Shown here: positions 36,240 to 57,824 of the stretch, piece after piece | Position numbering within the stretch: the stretch's first letter is position 1 | Layout: each line of letters starts with the position of its first letter | From: Liolophura sinensis | Lineage: Eukaryota; Mollusca; Polyplacophora; Chitonida; Chitonidae | Assembly: GCF_032854445.1 (NCBI RefSeq) | Contig: NC_088296.1 | Location: 20,077,853-20,141,852, forward strand | Direction of reading: 5' to 3' | DNA length: 64,000 nucleotides | Position numbers and translations under genes: made by a program | Notes under the pieces: model-generated | What the model was told of the DNA's origin: nothing | Seen by the model: the letters and a program-made list of their open reading frames with translations, nothing else | Database searches by the model: none

Positions 36240-36360
36240 CTGTGGGGCCTCCCTGGCCGAGGTTGTCATCATGCCGGCGTAGCGCAGTGCCTCGGGAGCC
36301 TCTCACCATTGCAATCGCTGCGTGTTTAAGCTCAGCTCGTGCTGACCTCCTCTGTCGGAA
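36240..36360 (+). mobile_element. SINE family S1 head fragment
   Basis: GGGGCCTCCCTGGCCGAGG, CGTAGCGCAGTGCCTCGGGA, GCCTCTCACCATTGCAATCG and GCTCGTGCTGACCTCCTCTG match the tRNA-derived head and the region just after it in the full copy at 53036-53290. The 3' body is missing. Confidence 0.75.
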
Positions 36361-38934
36361 GTGATATGTACTACCACACTAGCACATACCGCAATAGTGA
36401 ATACCACAGAAATACATACCACAATAGTACATACCACAGTACTAGTGCATGTCTAAGATGTACACTATAGACATTTATACACTTACATATACGAGTGTTT
36501 GTATGAGGACGTGTACCCTGGTGCTACAGCTATAGACCCCGGTAGACGACAGTACATGTCCCGTATTTCACCGGTTACGTGTAATCATTTACCAGCTATC
36601 ACACTCTTTGCTTTACTCACTATGCTGTACGTCTTTAATTATACTGTATTCTTGCCTAAAGCAGGAATCTGCTGGTGTAATAAGCATCCCCGAGGCCTGG
36701 TTTCTATACATAGCTTTAATGTGATTGTATGTCAAATGTGACCATTGACGTCTAATAAATTGCAATTAACACCACTGCAGTTTTATTTTCTTTTTACCCA
36801 ATTCTGCTGAAGTCATGGTGCAAGGGGGTGTGTAAATTGCTACCATTTTTATCTATGTACATGAACAGTTAGAATAAAACCCTAAATGAGGTAAACTGAC
36901 AAGAGACCCTGTTTCATGGCTTACGTGTGAGCATTTGGCAATCATTACACTGTCGTCGCTGCTCTGGCTTTGGCGTCTTCAATGCTGTTCGTCTTTATAC
37001 CGTATGTCCAAATCATACCGCAGACATTAAGACATGTAAATATACTTCCACGTATTTACCAGGACCTTAATTAATACGTGTGTCTATCCTTCGTGACGGT
37101 CTACAAGTTTGGTACACATGCCACCGTGGTGGGGACTTTGGCAGCGAACTTCTCCTGAATCGTTTGTGACACTTACCTAAGCTGTGTCAGTCCCCGTTAC
37201 ACGTGCAATTCTCTCTTATGAGCCTGGTCTTTCTTCGGAACAGGTAACAATCCCCACTAGATTTACCTGTCACGCCTTTCTGGCTGACCCTGGGCCGGGT
37301 TTACGTAACATGTTGTTTCCACGTAGCATTCCCCAAAACTCAGGCTCGGTTATTATTGACCTAACAACAACGTCACAAGGTCGGGCGATTTGTAAATATA
37401 CTACAGTAGTAAAGTCAGTGGAGCGTCAGCCGACTATAGTTATTTGTAGGTCCAACATTATTTGTAATTGACAGTAACTGATGTGTGACAGTAAAATGTC
37501 AGATCCGCTCGGATATGCCCTAGCCACGTGATAGTAGTTTTTGTTAAATCCGGAGATGTTTACTTTTTCACAAATCCACGTGCCCGTTCACGCATGACAT
37601 GTTCGTCATACCTCAGTGCGTCAACAAAAATCATGGGTCTGTATATTCAGAAAGTGTAATCCCTATTAACAATAATACTGTTAGAGTATTCAAAGTTAAA
37701 CCAGGCCTAAACCTTAACACCTGTATTGGTCTAATGCAAAACTAATTACACTTTGGTCCAGAATAAAGTTAGTATCAGGCATAACTGTTAACGCACTATT
37801 GAACAACCACGCCCGGCTTGAGCAGCGACTACAGTGTGATAGATGACAAGTGGTCACATGTATACGGTTAAATCCGGCGTCATGTCAATTTACCTCAGGG
37901 TTTCACGTCATTTGATGTTCATATAGTAGTAACTTAGACGTCCTCTAGCGCAATGGCTGCTGCAGGATTAGGTAAAACAATTGCCTGTGATTTTAACAAC
38001 AACTTAGTGGACATCACTGATCTTTACTTTCGTCAAATATTATCCTAAGAATGGTACATATCAAGACCTACTGAAAGCGAACATCAGCATACACTTAAGG
38101 GTCAGCCCCACAACTGATTGTTGGCAGGCCAAAATGGCTACCAGCTACGGCAGTACTTTCTAAAAACTGGATCCTGGAACTGGAACTGGTTTCTGCTGTT
38201 ACATCGCGTTTGGGAACTGGTCTTGCGACTGTTGATTTGAAACGCCCTTATTGGTTGAAGGCTGGCATACCAATGTCTGTTTCTCATCTCTTGGTCCATA
38301 ATTTGTTTACATTCAGTTTATCGTCTACTTAAAGCTACATAAATCACGTTTGGGCTGAGAGCAATTCGCGATAAGGCGGTTGCATTATTCCTAAAGAGCG
38401 AATCTAAATTTGCGTTACGTCATTGGCAGGGGATGAGTATTGTCCCTTTTGCCTTGCTGAACTGCTATTGCTGAGTCGGCCTGGTTTGTGTGTAACGCAT
38501 AAGAAAAGAGATACCTAACCAGTTCTTGGGAAAATATGGTTATCTGGAAGACGGTGAAGAAAACCAAGTGATAAAAGATTTTCACCTGTATCAATGTGGT
38601 CGGAGTTATATGAATGTAGAAAGCCAAGTGCTATGCGGAAAGCACTGTCCTTTACCAGGCTTATAGTTTAAGCCACCGTCAAATTAGGGACAGCTGAATA
38701 CAAACTGTCAGCCATACTCCTTACAACGCATGCGCCCCTCTCTACATTTGTTTTTCATCACTGCCACCACTAGCCAGCAACGCTAAGGTCACTATGGTCA
38801 CGACGTTGAGACAAGACAAAATATGTCTCACTCTTTGCTACCAATAATACACTCTGTGCAAGAATTCGCAAAATGAGTCCACCTTCGAAACATCTGAAAG
38901 AATTTTACTTATTTGTAAACTTCAAAAAAATAAT

Positions 38935-39068
38935 CAGTTAATTTTAACATAAACTCTGTTGACTCAGAGATGCTAGAATGCGTACTGTGTCATATTCAAC
39001 GTAACATCCTACTAGAATATTTATACTGAACTTTACTAAAATATTTGTAGTGAATTAATAGAATATAT
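38935..39068. mobile_element. MITE-like family M, partial copy
   Basis: TTAATTTTAACATAAACTCTGTTGACTCAGAGATGCTAGAATG followed by TGTGTCATATTCAACGTAACATCC and AGAATAT matches the left half and centre of the element at 58984-59237; the right arm is absent. Confidence 0.6.
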
Positions 39069-40147
39069 GAGTTCCATTCAACTGGCTAATTGGTTGCAAT
39101 GGCAGAAGACATGCTGTCATCATTCAGACAACACGTGCGCTAAAAGGGGTATGGTTAGCAGCTTGATTCCCCCTTCAGACAGAGGCCGTAGCCTTATAGC
39201 CTACCAAACTCTACTGAAACATCATGCATATCCTTGTATGGGGATCTAGAGACGGCTAATTCAGATTGACCAATGGAAACGTTCCTACTATCCCAAAGCG
39301 GGGTTAATCATGGATATTAAAGAAAACACACATCCACCTCTACCAATGAAAATTTGTAATCTCGAGCGAAAACTTTCCGCGTGTAGGAGTATTCAATGGC
39401 TAACAATGGTTGTGTCAGTTATCACTTGCACCAGAAAATCGGGAAAACCTGACTTCTGCGAGACTGTGTTAACGAGATCTCTCGTGAACACAACAATCGG
39501 TCAACTACGTGTAATACCGTATACACATGTCTTTGTGCACATTCTGTGACGCTATTTACCGGCACAGTTCGGTACGCATCAAAGCAAAGGCGAATATGTT
39601 TAACCTCATTTCGAGCAGGCACAGAATGTTAACTACAGAACCTGAAGTTCACAAGTCACACTTCAGTGACGCGAAAACTAACAGCGTTACCCAATTACAG
39701 CCGTTCACATCATGTTGCCGGGAAGCAGGTGGTAAGGCTTATCTGCACATGCTCCGTTTAAGCCATGCCTTAACAGATACAGGTACATTGTACTCTTTAG
39801 CCTCTCCGAGAGACATTACACACTGAAGCAAATTCTGTGAGAGTAGTACACGTGTAACAGGTACCGTCACTACTCTCTGTTCTTCATCAGCATAGGTAAG
39901 TGTCCATTACCAACTCGCAAGAAGGTCTCCGGTTAAGTCTCTACCAAGGTGCACGAGAAGCAAAACGCGCCCTTATTCTTGTCTATCCTAATCTAAAACT
40001 TACACATCCTGGGTACTTCATGAACTTGTATGAAGCAGAGAAAAGAAGGCGACTAGAGCAGCGCGGGCATGCGAACGTAGGCCCGTTAATCAAATGAAAA
40101 ACGGGCCATACATGTATACTCTGAGAACTACCCAGCAGTTCACTGAA

Positions 40148-40875
40148 ACAGGCGTACGTCTATACCACTACGTTCAGGCGTATGTGTACACCACTGTGAA
40201 GCAGGCGTAGATGTACACCACTGTGAAGCAGGCGTAGGTGTACACCACTGTGAAGCAGGCGTAGATGTACACCACTGTGAAGCAGGCGTAGGTGTACACC
40301 ACTGTGAAGCAGGCGTATATCCATGCCAGTGTGAGTTTATACCACTTTGAATCAAGCGTTCGTCAATACCACTGTGATACAGGCGTACGTCTATGCCAGT
40401 GTGAATGAGGGGTATGCGTATATCAATGTGAATCAGGTGATCGTCTATATACCTGTGAATCAGGTGTGCGTCTACAACAGTTGGGATTCAGGAGCATGTC
40501 TATACCACTGTGAATTAGGAACATGTCTATACCATTATGAACCAGTTGTATGTCTATACCACTGTGAATCAGACGTATGTCTATACCACTATGAACCATG
40601 CAGGTGTATGTCTATACCATTGTGAACCATGTATATGTATGTCTATACCAATGTGAATCAGACGTATGTCTATACCACTGTGAACCATGCAGGTGTATGT
40701 CTATACTATTGTGAGCCATGTATATGTATGTCTATACCAATGTGAATCAGACGTATGTCTATACCACTGTGAACCTTGCAGGTGTATGTCTATAGCGCTG
40801 TGAAACATCATGCGCATTTCCATACCACTGTAAAACCATGCAGGAATATGTCTATACCACTGTGATGGTATAATA
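40148..40875. repeat. 27-bp minisatellite, about 27 copies
   Basis: The first part repeats GTGTACACCACTGTGAAGCA plus GGCGTAG with almost no change. It then drifts to GTCTATACCACTGTGAATCA plus GACGTAT. Since 27 is a multiple of three, reading frames stay in phase across copies and give short repetitive open frames on both strands (e.g. a TPASQWCTP period). These are not taken as genes. Confidence 0.9.
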
Positions 40876-42800
40876 TATACAATCCAAAGTGCTGGTCTGT
40901 GTTGCCGTAGATAGCAAGTGTAGTGGTTTTCGGTACAGGATGAAGTCATTATTGAGTGGCGCGATTATAACTGTTTGAGATACCGTGTACCGTCTGGCAA
41001 AATTGTTGAGTAATGTGGCGATCCATGCAGCCTTTAAGGCCATTCTGGTTACCTGACTATCATGCTTGCGAGGCTCATGAATACTTAACCTAAGTTAACC
41101 ACTCACAACATATCTTTGCCAGTCAATCAGATCTGGGCTGAATTATTCAAATGAGGTATGATGCCATATATGAGACGATGTTGAAATAACTATTATAACC
41201 AAAACTGAGTCGTGGTAGATAGGTACAGTAATGTGTTATTTCACTAAGTAAAGGAACTGAACTCTTAGCCATAAGAACAAGCTGAACTGTGTCCATTCAT
41301 AGCTTTATAAAGTGAAATTGATTTAACTGATCTGCCGATTAGGTAAAATCCCCTAGTTCTCACGTAATTACCGGAGAAGTTTAATATAGCTTGTTCTTCT
41401 GTAATTCCATCATTATAGTTAATTTTCAGTTTACTTTGAGTGTCTCATTAAATTCGTTTATTTACTATCGACTTATGGAATTCTTGATTGATATCACAGA
41501 GCATGTGACATGACCATAGAACTGGTCCCTATCGCAACCGTGTTTAACACTGCACACCTGAAAACGCTTTTCATGTAGTTTACGGTAATACTGACCTACA
41601 TTCCCTGCAGAGAAAAGCTAAAACTAGGCTGAACTGTATCAGACGCGCCCGTTCTTCGCAACTCCCCGCGGTACTAGTTCTGTCCTTTGACCTTAACCGA
41701 GAACAGCTTTTTGGGTAAGCTCAGTTTCTTTGACACTTAATCCATGTCTTCTGGTGGGTGGACAATTCTCTATAAAGCCATATTTGGATGAAGCCGCGAA
41801 TTAATCGAACGACACGAGGTGAATATACTGCATATGTGTTTGTTAGTGAGTGTAGAGATCGAGTTGTCTGTATGGACTGAGTGGGGTATGCTACTGGGGG
41901 ACGTGCATGTGTACGTACACTGGTCAGGTCAGTATGAAGGGACCTGTGAATGGAAGAGGAAGGTAACTAAGAGAGTGCCCGTTTAGGAGGTCTAGCAGTC
42001 GCGTCCCTGGCGTGAGCATCCAAGAACCAGTATGGTCTATCTTCTGGTAAGAGCTTTGTGTTGTTGCACGGGTTACCTTCAGTATGAGTGTGTTCCTCCA
42101 ACGTAATTTTTAATGTATAGAATTACGTACGGCGTGAAATATTACAACACAGTAAAGGGACAAGCTCTATAGCGCAGTGGGAGGGTTGTCCGAGATTACT
42201 CTGAGGTAAGACTTGGCCAAATTTTGTTCGGCAAGGCATGGCCCAAACCAACGTAAGAGCGCGCTCCATTTAAAAACCCGATGCAGTTACCTGCCCTTGT
42301 CAAATGCATGTGGATGATGTCACTACAACGGTTCGCTTTGAGCATCACCAGTTGGGAATCTCGACTCCACGTGGTCTGTGAAATAAGCAATCGACGTTGT
42401 GTTTGTGATACCCCGACAGATGAAAACATAAGGAGCATAAGTGTTTGTAAACTATATTATTTGAAGCGTAATCCGGTTTTTAAAGAAAGAGCGCTGTGAC
42501 GTTGGCTTGACCAACCCCAACGTCAGTGCAGTCTCGGACGAGTTAGAGCCGCTTGTGTTAAGACTCCGTGTTTCTTTTGTTCTGATTTTGACAATCAACG
42601 CCACATTGTTATGTAGCCATTTAAAACTGTCCACAGTTGAGTGAATGACAAGTGATATCATTCATGTAAATAGATAACGAAGTTTGAGACTGAAATCAAC
42701 GGACTGGTCCTGCAGACTAGTAACCTGCAGGTTTGACTTATGGTAGAACATTTCTCACTTTCTCATGTGAGGTTTCTACTACCCATAAACCTGGCCGGCG
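40876..42800. other. Intergenic, nothing recognised
   Basis: No gene-like open frame, SINE or tandem repeat could be supported. A tRNA-like patch is not seen. The last bases (CTACTACCCATAAACCTGG near 42778) resemble a fragment of another SINE that recurs near 47510. Confidence 0.45.
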
Positions 42801-42804
42801 AGAT

Positions 42805-43395
42805 GTACTTGTTTATTGATTTATATATTTATTTGTTGATTTATATATTTATTTGTTGATTTATTTATTTATTTTGTTATTTGTTATTTATTCATGTGTT
42901 TATTTTTTGATATTATTTACTTATTATTTAATAGTTTACTTGGTATTCTTTTATTTATTGGTTTATTCCTTGGGTATTATTTATTTGGTATTATGTTATT
43001 TATTTATTTAGTTGGTGTTATTTTATTTATTTATTTGGTATCATTTTTACTTGGTATTTTTTATTTATTTGGTATTATTTTTTACTTCGTATTATTTATT
43101 TATTTGGTATTATTTTTACTTGGTATTATTTATTTATTTGGTATTATTTTTTTCTTGGTATTATTTATTTATTTGGTATTATTTTTTTCTTGGTATTATT
43201 TATTTATTTGGTATTATTTTTTACCTGGTATTATTAATTTTTTTGGTATAATTTTTTACTTGGTATTATTTATTTATTTGGTATTATTTTTGTACTTGGT
43301 ATTATTTTTGTACTTGGTATTATTTTTTACTTGGTATTATTTATTTATTTGGTATTATTTTATTTCTTTATTTATTTGGAATTATGTATATATTT
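42805..43395. repeat. AT-rich tandem array built on TTTATTTGGTATTATT
   Basis: Irregular tandem repeat of about 34-38 bp formed from GGTATTATTTATTTATTT and GGTATTATTTTTTACTT, preceded by a TTTATTTATTG stretch. It probably grew from the A/T-rich tail of a SINE: a reverse-orientation S1 fragment (TTACACTGTACTCAAGAAG, CGGCGGCCAG) follows directly at 43410-43485. Confidence 0.85.
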
Positions 43396-43498
43396 ATTTA
43401 TTCTTGTGATTGATCTTTTACACTGTACTCAAGAAGATTTGAGATGACGGCGGCCAGATTTACGGTAGGAGGGAATTGGATTATCCCGGAATAAACAT

Positions 43499-44448
43499 TC
43501 TGCAGGTGCCTGACAAACATTCTGCAGGTGCCTGACAAACAGTCTGCAGGTGCCTGACAAACATTCTGCAGGTGCCTGACAAATCTGCTGAAGATGCCTG
43601 ACAAACGTTATGTAGGTGCCTGACAAACCTGCTGCAGGTGCCTGACAAACCTTCTGCAGGTGCCTGACAAACAGTCTGCAGGTGCCTGACAAACAGTCTG
43701 CAGGTGCGTGACAAACAGTCTGCAGGTGCCTGACAAACATTCTGCAGGAGCCTGACAAACATTCTGCAGGAGCCTGACAAACCTGCCGCAGGTGCCTGAC
43801 AAACCTGCTGCAGGTGCCAGACAAACCTTCTGCAGGTGCCTGACAAACAGTCTGCAGGTGCGTGACAAACAGTCTGCAGGTGCCTGACAAACAGTCTGCA
43901 GGTGCGTGACAAACATTCTGCAGGTGACTGACAAACATTCTGCAGGTGCCTGACAAACATTCTGCAGGAGCCTGACAAACATTCTGCAGGTGCCTGACAA
44001 ACCTGCTGCAGGTGCCTGACAAACATTCTGCAGGTGCCTGACAAACCTGCTGAAGATGCCTGACAAACATTCTACATGTGCCTGACAAACATTCTGCAGG
44101 TGCCTGACAAACATTCTGCAGGTGCCTGACAAACCTGCTGAAGATGCCTGACAAACGTTCTGCATGTGCTTGACAAACCTGTTGAAGGTGCCTGACAAAC
44201 CTGCTGCCGGTGCCTGACAAACCTGCTGCAGGTGTCTGACAAACCTGCTGCAGGTGCCTGACAAATCTGCTGCAGGTGTCTGACAAACCTGCTGCCGGTG
44301 CCTGACAAACCTGCTGCAGGTGCCTGAAAAACCTGCTGAAGGTGCCAGACAAACCTGCTGCAGGTGTCTGACAAACCTTCTGCAGGTGCCTGACAATCCT
44401 GCTGCAGGTGCCTGACAAACCTGCTCTAGGTGCCTGACAAACCTTCTG
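43499..44448. repeat. 22-bp minisatellite, about 43 copies
   Basis: Unit CCTGACAAACCTGCTGCAGG plus TG, with CTGCTG/TTCTG/AGTCTG and CAGGTG/CAGGAG variants. None of the three minus-strand frames contains a stop across the unit, so overlapping open frames of up to 329 codons arise (period 22 residues). These are treated as artefacts. Every unit carries a CAGGTG (E-box) or near-match and many carry CTGCAG. It ends about 0.8 kb upstream of the SULT gene B start codon. Confidence 0.95.
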
Positions 44449-44462
44449 ACGTAATTAAAGTC

Positions 44463-44575
44463 ACACTCGATATAGAGAGAGCTGGACTGGAACACACGAA
44501 GTCATTGGTCACGTTCATGATGGTCGCAGCAAACAAGCGCTAACCATCTGAGCCAGAGAGGCCCCGAAATATCTT
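44463..44575 (-). mobile_element. tRNA-like SINE head fragment
   Basis: The reverse complement reads GGGGCCTCTCTGGCTCAGAT then GGTTAGCGCTTGTTTGC, matching the tRNA-derived A-box region of family S1 (TGGCTCAGTTGGTTAGCGC). The remainder differs from S1, so it may be a related subfamily. Confidence 0.65.
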
Positions 44576-44904
44576 TGAATGGGGGCCTGTTTCACAAAGC
44601 CTTTGAGGGTTCAATTCGATATATTTAGACCTAGGTGTTTATTTAAGTTTTACACTATGGCACAAAATTGGAAACAGAAAAGTTCCCCTAAATCTACGAA
44701 ATACCATTTTCTAAGGCATGGCTCTATTTCTTCTCTTTTTGATTCCAGGCAGTTCCTCTAATGCTCTTGGCATATTGATCCAAAATCTAGGTTTACAGAC
44801 ACTGAATGTTAACACCCCAACCCCCTCAAGGATTAGCATCTCAGTTAGATGCTATACGGTCTCCTTAATTAATAGTGTGAAATATACATCTGGGCGCTGT
44901 GAGA

Positions 44905-45222
44905 TCATAGTGAAGTTCTACACCCAGGTTCTGAAGCCAGAGTGAATTTCTGTACACAGGTTCTGATGTCAGAGTGAAGTTCTACACCCAGTTTCTGAGG
45001 CCAGAGTGAAGTTCTACACCCAGGTTCTGAGGCCAGAGTGAAGTTCTATACCCAGGTTCTGAGGCCCGAGTGAAGCTCTACACACAGGTTCTGAGGCCAG
45101 AGTGAACTAGTGTACCCCAGTTTCGAAGGTCAGAGTGAAGTTCTACACCCAGGTTCTGAGGCCAGAGTGAAGTTCTTCACCCAGGTTCTGAGGTCAGAGT
45201 GAAGTTCTACACTCAAAGTCGA
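44905..45222. repeat. 32-bp tandem repeat just upstream of SULT gene B, about 10 copies
   Basis: Unit GTGAAGTTCTACACCCAGG plus TTCTGAGGCCAGA, 32 bp, running to within about 20 bp of the start codon. A single related stretch (GTCAGATTGAAGTTCTGCAC) stands at the same place before pseudogene C exon 1. The array is therefore an expansion of the SULT 5' flank in gene B only. Confidence 0.9.
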
Positions 45223-45243
45223 AATTCATCGGTCCCTGTTTCC

Positions 45244-54215
<8,972 letters not shown>

Positions 54216-54552
54216 GATGTGGGATGAATCTCGATTACTGCCCGAGAGAGATGAGAATACAGGAATTAAGATATAGTTTGAAACCACATTGCTCAATACC
54301 AGGCTGGTGTAGATATATTTATTGAAAATACCTCATTGAAGCTAATCGAAAATTTGTTACTTTTATACGTCTGTCCATTGTCACAAAAGGAATCGGTGAA
54401 TAAACACGTTTTAACATACGACAAAACAACAACAATTCTGCGTTTTCATTGTAAAGATTACGAAGAAAGACAATATCTCACTAATGTTTATGTCCACTGA
54501 AAGACTACTATTCAAAGTATTTTAAGTCGGCATTAAATGTTTTTTCAACCCA

Positions 54553-55178
54553 GAAAAATTTTAGTGAAACTTCGTCTCGACACAGCTTCAGCACGTCTCC
54601 ATTATCGAGGGCAAGATGACTCTACCTTTCTAACTTCGAATTTATTTCCGGTATAATAGTCTAAGCAGAAGCCATGGCAGATAAAAGTCGTGGATTTCGA
54701 CGATGAAGGACCAAGTAATAAATAGCTTTCTCGGAAATAGGACATACTAAAAGGATAAAGCATGGACTGTTCATACGGTAGGCCTAGGCCTACTAAATCA
54801 TTTATACAGTTTACGAGCAGCCGGGGTATGCCTGGTTCAGGTGGTAGCCTTCAGAGGGGTAGTTCTGGTACCGGTAGTTCTGAACCCTGTTAAATGTTAA
54901 TAAAATTACAGTGGGATTGTTGTACAATTGGATTCATGCTCAATTCTGACATCACTGGAAAAAAATCTGGGCACCACTGGGGCAGATCTAGACATTCGAC
55001 TCTCGCTGGATTTTATTCTTCAGTTTTGTAGTGGTGACTTCTAAGATGAGAGCAGTGCTGACCTAGTTATCGCGGACGTCAGTGAAAGCACCTCGGCTTG
55101 AACTTGGCGTTTAAATAATTTTACTGTATTTTATAAAAGAGAACAGGAAAAACATTCCTTATATGGGAGAAAGACAGA
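54553..55178 (+). repeat. About 625-bp block duplicated at 26900-27542
   Basis: Second copy of the block described in SULT A intron 5. Shared stretches include CACAGCTTCAGC, GTCTCCATTATCGAGGGCAAG, TAGCTTTCTCGGAAATAGGA, TTGGATTCATGCTCAATTCT and ACCTAGTTATCGCGGACGTC. It starts 560 bp downstream of gene B's stop codon. Confidence 0.8.
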
Positions 55179-56755
55179 CCACCTCGACGATTAAATGAAC
55201 AATAATACGTACATCCACCGTCGGCGGTGGAATCATCTCCACGTGATAGAAATTGGTGAATTGTTCGACTGTGAAGTGGTCAGGCTTTTGAGTGGTGTAA
55301 ACTAAGTGTTCAGGGTAAACTAGTGCAGTACTTTTTCAAGCCAGGTATCTGACAAACCTGTTTTATTATTGTCTATATTATTTTGTAGCACGTCTGTATT
55401 AAAGTCTGTACCACTATGTTAATAGACGAGATGTTTTCAAAATCAGGTTTAAGCAGTCAAATGATAAACCGGGTTTAAGCCATTGTACGATAGACTGGGC
55501 TGGAGGAATTGAACAAGGCGACGCGTGAGATATATGTAATTTCTTATACAAGGTGATTTGAATCATCGCCTTAGGCTTCGCTTGTTCCTGACCTATATAA
55601 AAGACTTACCCACCTGTGTATCATAATGCTTAATAATACGTGGTGAATAGACGAGGTAACACAGATATTTGTGTGTACGCAGACGTTCGCCTTTCTACGC
55701 AAACACATCTCTTCATGTCATAGGTCCTATATAGATGTAGCTGTACTTCCATAAACACGAGTGTCTATCGACACGGTATAAATACGAACTGATGAGGTCT
55801 TGAAAAAGGTAGACTGTGTTTTGATGGACTTCTCACTGTGAACGACGAAAGTCGACACTGTTTTCAGTGTGGCCACTGTGTGCACGGTTATAGCAGTAGG
55901 GCGCGTAACTCACGTAATATGACATGGCGTGGAATGCACTGGAGTGAGTTCGAATGCGCATTAATCAAGTTGACAACCGATGCAATTATCTGACGATGAA
56001 CATAGGGTCACATTTAGGATACAGTGTGCGGTAAATTAATTGTTATTCACCAATATACCATATATATCGTAAGTTTCATACAGAGATGTACCAATACAGA
56101 AATGTACTGGTGAAAACAAAGCTCCATAGAGCTTACTCCATACCACTGTAGTTCTACGTTAACACTGATGACGGTTAAACGAGAATTACATACCACAGCT
56201 GCCCCAGAGTGCATGGTCCGTATATGCTGTTGTGCGAACACTTTGTAATAAGCATATGTTGCAATAGTTCAAGCTCTAGTTTTAAACAGAGATGTACAAG
56301 GCTGGGGTCAGTTTCACGACGCAGTCGCAAACTTTGCCTGGCGTAATTTCCATGGCAACATATAGTAAATGCGCACAAGTAGCGTAGTTCTGCGAAAGCT
56401 TTGTAAAACGGACCTCACACTCTTGATTGCTGTTGATAATTTATTCAACGAGTTATTTCAAAATTACTGGATTTGCAAAGCAGACCATCAAAAGTCATAT
56501 GTTTAGGCTTGCATACAGCAATACAACTCTAGTCAAAACACTTCACCATCTTAACTTAAAGAGGATATGTACACACGAATCAAATCTGCTGTCATTGGGG
56601 TCGGCCTGAATGATACAAGGAGACCCCTTTGTGATACACCCTGAATACTGTTGAGGGGACGTCACAGAATCTCCTCTGGCTGAGAATTGAACACAACTGA
56701 TAAATCAAGTGGTTTAATCACTAGAGGTAGGCTTCAGTCACTTGCTGATACAGAT
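55179..56755. other. Intergenic between SULT gene B and pseudogene C, nothing recognised
   Basis: No supported gene, RNA or known repeat. Short open frames lack recognisable domains. Confidence 0.5.
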
Positions 56756-56756
56756 A

Positions 56757-56866
56757 TGCTCTCAGAAATTATTCTGTTGAATTTAACAGAAAATCTTCTA
56801 TCTGAATGATGATTCTCTGTTAAATTTAACGAATTAATTTTTCAGTGTAGCTGAGGTGTTCCTTTC
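56757..56866. mobile_element. MITE-like family M, short copy
   Basis: TCTCAGAAATTATTCTGTTG, AATTTAACAGAAAATCTTCT, ATCTGAATGATGATTCTCTG, TTAAATTTAACGAATTAATT, TTTCAGTGTAG. Both arms are present but the centre is deleted, so only about 110 bp remain. Confidence 0.65.
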
Positions 56867-57314
56867 CCTGATGAAGTTAAATCAATTACTAGTATGGTCA
56901 CGAGTCTATAGAAGGGCGGAGATCGAAGATCTTTTTTTCTCCCATAAACGTTACAGATAAATGGAAAATTTTGTTAAATACAGGATAAGGCTCACATTAA
57001 GTCAATGTAAACATTGAACAAGTTCCTTCACTGAGCAAGCACTAAATGCTTTATGTTTTTCCAAGCAGGCAGTTCCAGTTCTTCTTGAGAGCCTATACAG
57101 GGCGATGAAAAATCTGAGGTTAGATGCTCAGTAATACTACCATCCCAAACCGCGAGTTCTGCGAGAATTCTGGGTTTAGTTAGACATCGTTAAAGCTCTT
57201 TGGTAGTCTGGTGTTAGGACTGCGTTCCTTGCTTAAATACGCTTTTTGGTGTTCTGATTAGAAGTCAGATTGAAGTTCTGCACCAAGAATCGAAGTTTAT
57301 CGGCACGTATTACC

Positions 57315-57435
57315 ATGGCAACAGCCACCCAGACATACAAAAACCTTTCACACAAGGAGCCAAGGAGACACGAACATATCCGGAAACTTCCGATCAGGCC
57401 CGATGATATCACAGTGGTTTAGTACCTCAATAGTG
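57315..57435 (+). pseudogene. SULT pseudogene C exon 1
   Basis: MATATQTYKNLSHKEPRRHE, with the segment equivalent to the WY.VNG..YPGTA region of genes A and B deleted. Stop TAG replaces the Cys codon before the PAPS loop. Donor AGTG|GTAAAT kept. Confidence 0.88.
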
Positions 57436-57824
57436 GTAAATAGCATCTGAAACCTTTACAAAGTTTTTACATAAAGAATAAATGCATTTGATATAGCCTG
57501 TTATTCAGATATCAAAGATGTTGTCTTCTGATTGGTGAAAAAAGTAAGAAAAAAAATTATATAGATCTGAGAGTGTCAGACAGGCAATTCTATAAGTTCT
57601 ACCAAAAAATCTCATATGATCTACATGTAAAATCGGAATGCGTAAGAGTCCCATTCGTACGATTTAAGGACTTTCGCGATTGCTTCAGGGTAATTTCAAC
57701 GTGTAAAGTCTTTACATGTTGATTGTTTTTTTAAAAAATTCATAATAAGGTTATTTCAGAAACATAACTACAGTAGCATTTTATTTCCATGCATTCAGGT
57801 TTTTATGTCCTCTCCAAGCTTACG

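Larger units (their letters stand above)
35739..40136. other. Intergenic region between the divergent SULT genes, mostly unassigned
   Basis: Apart from a SINE head at 36240-36360, an ACCACA-rich patch at 36365-36440 and a half MITE at 38935-39068, I see no gene, RNA or repeat I can support. Short open frames here (up to about 100 codons) have no recognisable domains. Confidence 0.5.

Noticed and set aside
37184..37471. 95-codon frame in the SULT intergenic region
   Set aside because: No recognisable domain, no splice context and no paralog in the window; cannot be told from chance.
40140..40625. Short repeat proteins (TPASQWC period; YHCE period)
   Set aside because: These are by-products of the 27-bp minisatellite on both strands; no flanking exon signals.
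42894..43409. Membrane-protein-like frame of 171 codons rich in Phe, Leu, Ile and Tyr
   Set aside because: It is the AT-rich TTTATTTGGTATT array translated. Hydrophobicity follows from T-rich codons.
43429..44495. Overlapping minus-strand open frames of 329, 295 and 187 codons with a 22-residue repeat
   Set aside because: The 22-bp unit has no stop in any minus-strand frame, so long frames arise in all three at once. A real repeat protein would normally have a unit divisible by three and one preferred frame.
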